From Rubellimicrobium sp. (GTDB lineage Bacteria; Pseudomonadota; Alphaproteobacteria; Rhodobacterales; Rhodobacteraceae): a stretch of DNA of 52,166 nucleotides. Below, piece by piece: positions 46,508 to 52,166 of this stretch. The stretch is from the NCBI GenBank assembly GCA_020852925.1, contig JADYZU010000031.1:1-52166 (forward strand), in the 5' to 3' direction. The position numbers and the translations under genes were made by a program. Position 1 is the first letter of the stretch, and each line of letters begins with the position of its first letter. The notes under the pieces are model-generated. The model ran no database searches. It saw only the letters and a list, made by a program, of their open reading frames with translations, and was not told where the DNA came from.

Positions 46508-48912
46508 CCCCGACCCTTGCCACGGTCGATCTGTCGGGCCGCTGGGACCTGCGTGACGCCAGCGGGGAACATGCCTGCGCCGTCACCTTCCCCGGCGACG
46601 GGATCACCGCGCTGCATGAGGCGGGCCTGATCCCGGACCCCTATGCCGGCCGCAACGAATACGGCTTGCGCTGGATCGCCGAGCGCGACTGGACGGCGCG
46701 GCGGGTTGTCCCGCTTGGGCGGACCGATGTGGAACTGGTGGCCGAGGGCCTGGATTGCGTCTGCACGGTCCGGGTCAACGGTCAGGTCGTCCTGTCCACG
46801 CGCAACGCCTTTCGCCGGTTCCGGGCCGATCTGTCGGGCGCGGCGCGGGTGGGCGAGAACCTGGTCGAGATCACCTTTCATTCCGCGACCCGCGCCGCCG
46901 AGGACGCGCAGGCGGCGCAGCCCTTCGTCGTCCCCTACGCGGCGCAGAACTGTCCGATCCCGAACGGCAACATGCTGCGCAAGCCGGCCTGCGATTTCGG
47001 CTGGGACTGGAACATCGCGCTGGCCCCCTTCGGCGTGACCGGCGCGCTGCGGATCGAGCCGGTGGGCCCGCGCATCGACGACATCCTCGTGCACCAGACC
47101 CATCTGCCCGACCGGATCGAGGTGGCGCTGACCATCCGCACCGCCAACATCGCCGATGGCACCCTCCTGTCGGTCAGCCTGTGCGGCGAAACCGTCGCCG
47201 CCCCGGTCGCGGCGGGGCGGGCCTGTCCCACGCTGACCCTGCGCGGCGCCGACCTGTGGTGGCCGGCCGGCCTGGGTGCGCAGGTGCTGCACGAATTGCG
47301 CGTGACCGGCGCCGGGGCGACCGCCACCCGCCGCATCGGCCTGCGCGAGTTGACGCTGGTGACCGAACCCGACGCGGCCGGGCTGGGGTTCCGGTTCCGC
47401 TGCAACGGGCGCGACGTGTTCGCCAGAGGCGCGAACTGGATCCCGGCCGACGCGCTGGCCGGCCGCATCAGCGCCGGGCGCACCCGCGACCTGCTGCAAT
47501 CGGCCGCCGACGCCCACATGAACATGATCCGCGTCTGGGGCGGCGGGCGGTATGAACCGGACAGCTTCCATGACGCCTGCGACGAACTGGGGCTGATGGT
47601 CTGGCAGGACTTCATGTTCGCCTGCAACCTCTATCCCTCGACCCCCGATTTCCTGTCCGAAGTGCAGGCCGAGGTCCGCGACAATGTCGCAAGGCTTCAG
47701 CATCACGCAAGCCTCGCGCTCTGGTGCGGCGACAACGAACTGATCGGCGCGCTCGACTGGTTCCCCGAAAGCCGCGCCGACCGCGACCGCTATCTGGTCA
47801 GCTACGACCGCCTGAACCGCGCCATCGAGACCGCGCTGCACGAGACGGACCCGGCTGCGAACTGGTGGCCGTCGTCGCCCAGCCCCGGCCCCCTGAATTT
47901 CCGCGACGCCTGGCACGAGGACGGATCGGGCGACATGCATTTCTGGTCGGTCTGGCACGAAGGCCGCGACTTTGACCATTACCGCGAGGTAAGCCCCCGT
48001 TTCTGTTCGGAATTCGGGTTCCAGTCCTATCCGTCAATGGCGGTGATCGAACGCTTCGCCGCCCCGGCAGAGCGCAACATCGCCTCGCCGGTGTTCGAGA
48101 GCCACCAGAAGAACGCCGGCGGCAACGCCCGGATTGCGGAAACCATGTTCCGCTATTTCCGCTGGCCCGAACGCTTTGCCGATTTCGTCTGGCTCAGCCA
48201 GGTGCAGCAGGCGCTGGCGATGAAGACGGCGGTGACCCACTGGCGCAGCCTGAAGCCGCATTGCATGGGCACGCTCTATTGGCAGCTCAACGATACCTGG
48301 CCGGTCTGTTCGTGGTCGTCGCTGGACCACGGCGGCGGATGGAAGGTGCTGCACCACATGGCGCGGCGGTTCTACGCGCCGGTGATCGTCACCGCGGTGC
48401 CCGATGCCGGTGCCCTTGCGCTGCGCGCGGTGAACGACACGTCCGGGCCGGTGACCCTGACCATCGCCTGGCATGCGGCACGCCTGTCGGGGGAAACCCG
48501 CCCGCTGGGCACGGCCGGACTGACCATCGGCACCGAGGCCGCCACCCCCGTGGCGACGCTGCCCCCCGGCACCCTCGGCCCGGACGAGATCCTTGCCTTC
48601 ACCTGGCAGGGGGGCGGCCACAGCGGCGGCGACATCCACGCGCCCTTGCCGTGGAAGGCCTATGACCTTGTGGATCCGGGCCTGGCCCTGACCGCCACGC
48701 GCGACGGGGCCTGCTGGCGCATCGGCCTTTCGGCACGGGCGCTTGCGCTCTTTGCGACGGTATCCGCCGATGTTCCCGGCCGGTTCAGCGCCAACGCCCT
48801 GACCCTGTTCCCCGGCCATCCGGCCGGGATCACCTTTACCCCCGACGATCCCGCCGCCATCCCCGCCTTCACCCTGCAAGACCTGTGGTCGGCCACCATG
48901 GCCCCCCGCTGA
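46504..48912 (+). CDS. beta-mannosidase (glycoside hydrolase family 2)
   Basis: An 802-residue GH2 enzyme releasing beta-linked mannose from oligosaccharides. The N-terminal jelly-roll domain includes RWIAERDWTARR and QNCPIPNGNMLRKPACDFGWDWN, both typical of beta-mannosidases. The TIM-barrel has ANWIPADAL and MIRVWGGGRYE. The acid/base Glu lies in LWCGDNEL and the nucleophile Glu in FCSEFGFQSYPS. No signal peptide is present, so it works in the cytoplasm on imported mannosides. The GTG start overlaps the ATPase stop. Confidence 0.9.
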   Translation: MTPTLATVDLSGRWDLRDASGEHACAVTFPGDGITALHEAGLIPDPYAGRNEYGLRWIAERDWTARRVVPLGRTDVELVAEGLDCVCTVRVNGQVVLSTRNAFRRFRADLSGAARVGENLVEITFHSATRAAEDAQAAQPFVVPYAAQNCPIPNGNMLRKPACDFGWDWNIALAPFGVTGALRIEPVGPRIDDILVHQTHLPDRIEVALTIRTANIADGTLLSVSLCGETVAAPVAAGRACPTLTLRGADLWWPAGLGAQVLHELRVTGAGATATRRIGLRELTLVTEPDAAGLGFRFRCNGRDVFARGANWIPADALAGRISAGRTRDLLQSAADAHMNMIRVWGGGRYEPDSFHDACDELGLMVWQDFMFACNLYPSTPDFLSEVQAEVRDNVARLQHHASLALWCGDNELIGALDWFPESRADRDRYLVSYDRLNRAIETALHETDPAANWWPSSPSPGPLNFRDAWHEDGSGDMHFWSVWHEGRDFDHYREVSPRFCSEFGFQSYPSMAVIERFAAPAERNIASPVFESHQKNAGGNARIAETMFRYFRWPERFADFVWLSQVQQALAMKTAVTHWRSLKPHCMGTLYWQLNDTWPVCSWSSLDHGGGWKVLHHMARRFYAPVIVTAVPDAGALALRAVNDTSGPVTLTIAWHAARLSGETRPLGTAGLTIGTEAATPVATLPPGTLGPDEILAFTWQGGGHSGGDIHAPLPWKAYDLVDPGLALTATRDGACWRIGLSARALALFATVSADVPGRFSANALTLFPGHPAGITFTPDDPAAIPAFTLQDLWSATMAPR

Positions 48913-48923
48913 AAGGACAGCCC

Positions 48924-49664
48924 ATGCCCGTCATCGCCTGCCAGCTTTATTCCCTGCGCCAATTCCCGCCCCTTGCCGATGCCCTCGCCATGCTGAAGGC
49001 CGCCGGCTTTCGCGCGGTCGAGGGGTTCGGCGGCCTCTATGACGATCCCGAAGCGCTCGGGGCGCTGCTGGACGCGAACGGGCTGGTCATGCCCACGGGG
49101 CATTTCGGCCTCGACCTGGTCGAGGGCGATCCCGCCCGCGCCATCGCGATCGCGCGGACGCTGGGGGTCGGCCGGGTGTTCGTCCCCTATCTCATGCCCG
49201 CCGACCGTCCCGCCGACCGTGCCGGCTGGGCGGCCTTTGCCGCACGTCTGGCCCGCGCCGGCCAGCCGCTGCGCGAGGCGGGGCTGGCCTATGGCTGGCA
49301 CAACCACGATTTCGAACTGGCCGACCTTGGCGGCGGCGAAACCCCGCTCGACCTGATCGCGGCAACGGGCATCGACATCGAACTCGATCTGGCCTGGGTG
49401 GCGCGGGCCGGGCAGGATCCGGTCACGGTGCTGAACCGGCTGGGCCGGCAGGTGACGGCGGTCCATGTCAAGGACATCGCCCCCCCCGGCACCGCCGCGG
49501 ACGAGGACGGCTGGGCCGATGTCGGCCATGGCATCATCGACTGGGCACCGGTGCGCGCGGCCATCAAGGCGCTTGGCATCGGGCATCTCGTTCTCGAACA
49601 CGACAACCCCGGCGACGGGCGGCGCTTTGCCACCCGGTCGCTGGCAACGGTCTCGGCCTGGTAA
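48924..49664 (+). CDS. sugar phosphate isomerase/epimerase (xylose-isomerase-like TIM barrel)
   Basis: A 246-residue AP-endonuclease-2-type TIM barrel. Putative metal ligands and substrate residues are in GWHNHDFEL, IELDLAWVARAG, VHVKDIAPPG and LVLEHDNPGDG. Enzymes of this family isomerise or epimerise free or keto sugars with a divalent metal. AAAGGA stands upstream of the ATG. Together with the next Gfo/Idh gene it probably processes an oxidised sugar intermediate of mannoside breakdown; the reaction is unknown. Confidence 0.85.
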   Translation: MPVIACQLYSLRQFPPLADALAMLKAAGFRAVEGFGGLYDDPEALGALLDANGLVMPTGHFGLDLVEGDPARAIAIARTLGVGRVFVPYLMPADRPADRAGWAAFAARLARAGQPLREAGLAYGWHNHDFELADLGGGETPLDLIAATGIDIELDLAWVARAGQDPVTVLNRLGRQVTAVHVKDIAPPGTAADEDGWADVGHGIIDWAPVRAAIKALGIGHLVLEHDNPGDGRRFATRSLATVSAW

Positions 49665-49675
49665 GGACAACGGAC

Positions 49676-50809
49676 ATGGCAAGGCTTGGCGTCGGCATCA
49701 TCGGCTGCGGCAATATCTCAACCTCCTATCTGCGGCTTGCGCCGCTGTTCCGCGCGCTCGAGGTGCGGGCGGTCGCGGATATCGACATGGGCGCGGCCCG
49801 GGCGCGTGCCGCCGAATTCGGCCCGCGCGCCGATACCGTCGACGACATCCTGCGCGCCCCCGACGTGGACGTGATCGTGAACCTCACGGTGCCGGCCGCG
49901 CATCACGACATCTCGCGCCGCGCGCTCGAGGCCGGGAAACACGTCTATTCGGAAAAGCCGATGGTGCTCTCGCTGGATGAGGGCAAGGCGCTGGTCGATC
50001 TTGCCGCGCGCAAGGGGCTGCGGCTTGGCTCGGCGCCGGACACGTTCCTGGGCGGTGCGCATCAGGCCGCCCGCGCCGCGATCGACGGGGGGCGCATCGG
50101 CCGGGTCGTCGCCGGCACCTGCCATGTCATGTCGCACGGGATGGAGGCATGGCACCCGAACCCGGACTTCTTCTTTCAGCCGGGCGGCGGGCCGGTCCTT
50201 GACCTCGGGCCCTATTACGTCACCAACCTGATCCAGCTCATCGGCCCGGTCCGGTCGGTGGCGGCGCTGGCCAATGCCTCGTTCCCGACCCGCACCATCG
50301 GCAACGGCCCCCGCCTGGGCGAGAAGGTTCCCGTGGACACCCCGACCAACATCCACGCGCTGCTGGAATTCGCGAATGGCGCCACCGTCACCCTGTCGGC
50401 AAGCTGGGATGTCTGGGCCCACCACCACGCCAACATGGAGCTTTACGGCACCGAAGGGTCGCTGTTCGTGCCGGACCCGAACTTCTTTGGCGGCGAGGTC
50501 GGCCTCGCAGGCCCCGAGGGCGCGGAATCGGTGATCGCGGCGGACGAGCATCCCTTCGGCGTGCCGAACATCGAGGACGGCGAGGGCCGGATGCGCGCCA
50601 ATTACCGCTGCGCCGGCCTGGCCGACATGGCCGCCGCCATCGACGAGGGGCGGCCCCACCGCTGCAACGCCGATCTCGCGGTGCATGCGGTCGATGTGAT
50701 GGTGTCGATCCTGCGCGCCGGGGCCGAACGGCGCCAGATCGCCATGACCACCACCTGCGAACGCCCGGCCCCCCTCACCCCCGCCGAGGCCCGCGCGCTT
50801 CTGGCCTGA
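49676..50809 (+). CDS. Gfo/Idh/MocA family NAD(P)-dependent oxidoreductase
   Basis: A 377-residue dehydrogenase with Rossmann motif GVGIIGCGNISTSY at residues 5-18, VYSEKPMVLSLDEGKALVDLA (catalytic-region Lys near residue 98) and GGPVLDLGPYYVTNLIQLIG. AAGG(A)C-type ribosome site sequence TAAGGACAACGGAC precedes the ATG. It is the last gene of the mannoside operon and is followed by a strong terminator. It is a different branch from the Gfo/Idh protein at 18402-19535. The substrate is probably a sugar or keto-sugar; unknown. Confidence 0.88.
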   Translation: MARLGVGIIGCGNISTSYLRLAPLFRALEVRAVADIDMGAARARAAEFGPRADTVDDILRAPDVDVIVNLTVPAAHHDISRRALEAGKHVYSEKPMVLSLDEGKALVDLAARKGLRLGSAPDTFLGGAHQAARAAIDGGRIGRVVAGTCHVMSHGMEAWHPNPDFFFQPGGGPVLDLGPYYVTNLIQLIGPVRSVAALANASFPTRTIGNGPRLGEKVPVDTPTNIHALLEFANGATVTLSASWDVWAHHHANMELYGTEGSLFVPDPNFFGGEVGLAGPEGAESVIAADEHPFGVPNIEDGEGRMRANYRCAGLADMAAAIDEGRPHRCNADLAVHAVDVMVSILRAGAERRQIAMTTTCERPAPLTPAEARALLA

Positions 50810-50824
50810 GGCACGCCGGCAACC

Positions 50825-50855
50825 GGGGCGGGGGCGGTGCGGCGCCCCCCGCCCC
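50825..50855 (+). terminator. GC-rich hairpin terminating the mannoside operon
   Basis: GGGGCGGGGGCG pairs with CGCCCCCCGCCCC (one bulged C) around a short loop, 16 bases after the last stop. There is no clear T-run, so termination strength is uncertain. It lies just outside the left repeat of the insertion sequence. Confidence 0.65.
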
Positions 50856-50876
50856 TACGGCGGCAACAGATTGACC

Positions 50877-51715
50877 AGGGTCTGTTGACGTGTGAGGATT
50901 CCCAAATCGGTAGCTGAGTGATTCAAGGTTGCCAAATGGGAGGTAGCCTTGATCCGGACGACGCTGACCGACACGCAATGGGCGATCATCGCCCCGCACT
51001 GCCTTGGCCGGGACTGTGATCCCGGGCGCACGGGCCCCGATCCCCGGCTGTTCGTCGAGGCGGTGCTCTGGATCGCCCGGACCGGGTGCCCCTGGCGTGA
51101 CCTGCCGGGGGAGTTCGGCAAGTGGAACTCGGTCTTCAAGCGGTTCCGCAGATGGGTGAAAGCCGACGCTTTCTATCGTATGTTCAGAGCCTTGGCCGAG
51201 GAATCCGGCTTTGAATACACCATGATCGACGGCAGCATCGTCAAGGCCCACCGGCACGGCCAGGGCGCAAAAGGGGGACTCAAAGCCAGGCCATCGGGCG
51301 TTCCCGCGGGGGCATGACGACCAAGATCATGGCCTTGTGCGATGCGATCGGCAATCTGGTCGACTTTCGTCTGCTGCCCGGGCAGGCCCATGACCTGCGG
51401 GGCACGGCGGCGCTGCTCGACGGGCTGACCTGCGGCCAGTTCCTCGCCGACCGGGCCTTTGACGCGAACTGGGTCCGCGAGGCGCTGGCTGGGGCCAGGA
51501 TCGAGGCAGTCATCCCGCCGAAATCCAACCGCCGTTTCCCGGCCGACTTCGACCGTGACACCTACAAATGGCGACACTTGATCGAGAACTTCTTCGGCAA
51601 ACTCAAGGAATACAGAGGCATCGCCATGCGCTGCTGCAAATCCGACGAAAGCTTCAGCGCCTTCATTGCCATCGCGGCAACCGTGTTGCGCCTGAAGTGA
51701 ACGTCAACACGCCCT
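50877..51715 (+). mobile_element. IS5-family insertion sequence, IS427-type
   Basis: The element is about 839 bp, bounded by 15-bp terminal inverted repeats: AGGGTCTGTTGACGT at the left and, reverse-complemented, AGGGCGTGTTGACGT at the right (13 of 15 identical). Size, the two overlapping frames and the repeat sequence fit the IS427 group of IS5. No clear target duplication is seen in the flanks (GACC on the left, AGTAC on the right). The insertion is immediately downstream of the mannoside operon terminator, so it does not interrupt a recognised gene. Confidence 0.85.
50949..51700 (+). CDS. IS5-family transposase made by -1 frameshifting (OrfA 50949-51317, OrfB to 51700)
   Basis: OrfA (122 residues) begins at a TTG with GGAGGT five bases upstream and holds the N-terminal domain ([31 protein letters not shown]) and the first catalytic Asp in [11 protein letters not shown]. 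At 51269-51275 lies the slippery A-AAA-GGG. Slipping back one base joins GQGAKGG to [12 protein letters not shown] and then OrfB. OrfB contains the second Asp ([11 protein letters not shown]) and Glu ([19 protein letters not shown]), completing the DDE triad. The fused frame matches the usual single-chain family sequence. OrfB could also start at the ATG overlapping the OrfA stop. The enzyme looks intact. Confidence 0.87.
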
Positions 51716-52059
51716 AGTACGGAGCGGGTCGGACTGTCCGCATTATGTGCGACGGCCCGAGATGGGCGAGAGCAGGTCCGGCCAGACTCACGGTTCCGGC
51801 GAGTCCGTATCGTCCGGGACCCGGTCGAGGTCCTGGCGGATCCGGTTCATCCGCTCGCGCATCTTGGCGTCCCGCCGCGCCCGTCCGACCGGGTCGTTGA
51901 ACTCCGCGGCGAGCACCTCAAGCAGGTCCCGGTCGAGGTCGTTGGACTAGGTCGTCAGGAACTGCCGGATCCGGTCGGATGTGCCGCGGATCCCGTGAGA
52001 GTGTCCGACCTTCTGTGTATCGGTGATCCGGTCCATGCTCCCTGAGAGGAGCAAGGACG
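51716..52059. other. non-coding or decayed stretch between two insertion sequences
   Basis: No intact gene is found in these 344 bases. A minus-strand frame fragment lies at 51788-51946 (listed separately). GTGAGAGTGTCCGACCTTCT near 51996-52015 may be the left terminal repeat of the IS256-type element whose transposase starts at 52060, because such repeats lie shortly before the gene. Confidence 0.5.
51788..51946 (-). pseudogene. decayed C-terminal reading-frame fragment
   Basis: On the minus strand 52 codons read SNDLDRDLLEVLAAEFNDP, then a basic stretch with RRDAKMRERMNRIRQDLDRV, ending at a TGA at 51788. The frame continues upstream into SDRIRQFLTT but is broken by a TAG at 51947-51949. 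It looks like the charged C-terminal tail of a gene cut off by the insertion sequences. The family is not recognised. Confidence 0.35.
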
Positions 52060-52166
52060 ATGACGATTTCGAACGAAATGCTGGACGAGCTGCTGAAGGG
52101 CTGCAAGCGGCCCGAGGATCTGCTCGGCGATGCCGGGCTGATGAAGGAGCTGAAGATCCGGCTGAT
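52060..52166 (+). CDS. IS256-family transposase, N-terminal fragment
   Basis: The first 35 codons before the window edge read MTISNEMLDELLKGCKRPED, then LLGDAGLMKELKIRLM, the usual opening of IS256 (mutator-type) transposases. GAGGAGCAAGGACG before the ATG is a good ribosome site. The catalytic domain is outside the window, so integrity cannot be judged. Confidence 0.75.
   Translation, partial: MTISNEMLDELLKGCKRPEDLLGDAGLMKELKIRL

Noticed and set aside
50936..50949. ATG at 50936 as transposase start
   Set aside because: It is not in frame with OrfA; the TTG at 50949 with GGAGGT five bases upstream fits.

Overview
The window is GC-rich, almost gap-free bacterial DNA with many ATGA/TGATG gene overlaps, long ABC-transporter operons and numerous GMC and Gfo/Idh oxidoreductases. 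This fits an alphaproteobacterium, most likely a Rhodobacterales member such as a Paracoccus or Rhodobacter relative. That placement is inferred from gene style only; no rRNA or other phylogenetic marker is present.

Region 1 (1-19618, all minus strand) is carbohydrate catabolism. Its 5' unit is a Gfo/Idh dehydrogenase, an FAD_binding_2 flavoprotein and a 2-keto-3-deoxygluconate kinase. It is followed by a class I CoA-transferase, enoyl-CoA hydratase, aldehyde dehydrogenase, a complete sugar ABC transporter (binding protein, two permeases, ATPase), two GMC oxidoreductases, a Dabb-domain protein and a LacI-family regulator. Each of the two units starts with a promoter of the same design: a -35 box and two copies of a 12-bp palindrome close to TGGAACGTTCCA, 21-22 bp apart. 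They therefore look like one regulon, probably controlled by the LacI protein at the end of the block. The substrate is unknown. After it come a GntR/HutC regulator, nanE, nanK and the first codons of another binding protein.

Region 2 (19790-33878, plus strand) is a surface-polysaccharide (O-antigen or capsule) locus. It encodes a UDP-glucuronate epimerase-like enzyme, the full WbpA/B/E/D/I-type route from UDP-GlcNAc to UDP-2,3-diacetamido-2,3-dideoxymannuronic acid, a flippase, three intact glycosyltransferases, a glutamine amidotransferase of the asparagine synthetase type (probably amidates a uronic acid) and a Wzy-type polymerase. Two AT-richer islands (about 27.04-28.31 kb and 31.38-32.60 kb) and a truncated glycosyltransferase remnant show that the locus is a mosaic. 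No initiating sugar-phosphate transferase, Wzz or export gene is visible.

Region 3 (33885-42697, minus strand) is a peptide-use operon: a family 5 binding protein, a fused double ATPase, two Dpp-type permeases, a proline-iminopeptidase-like hydrolase and a three-domain Xaa-Pro aminopeptidase, behind a recognisable sigma70-type promoter.

Region 4 (42779-50855) is a damaged beta-mannoside-use locus. It holds a LacI regulator without its N-terminus, a first permease with an internal deletion and frameshift, an intact second permease, an ATPase, a GH2 beta-mannosidase, a TIM-barrel isomerase and a Gfo/Idh dehydrogenase. The expected binding-protein gene is missing, and a GC-rich stem-loop marks the scar.

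Region 5 (50877-52166) is insertion-sequence DNA: a complete IS5-family (IS427-type) element with a -1 frameshift site and matching terminal repeats, a decayed stretch, and the start of an IS256-type transposase cut by the window edge.
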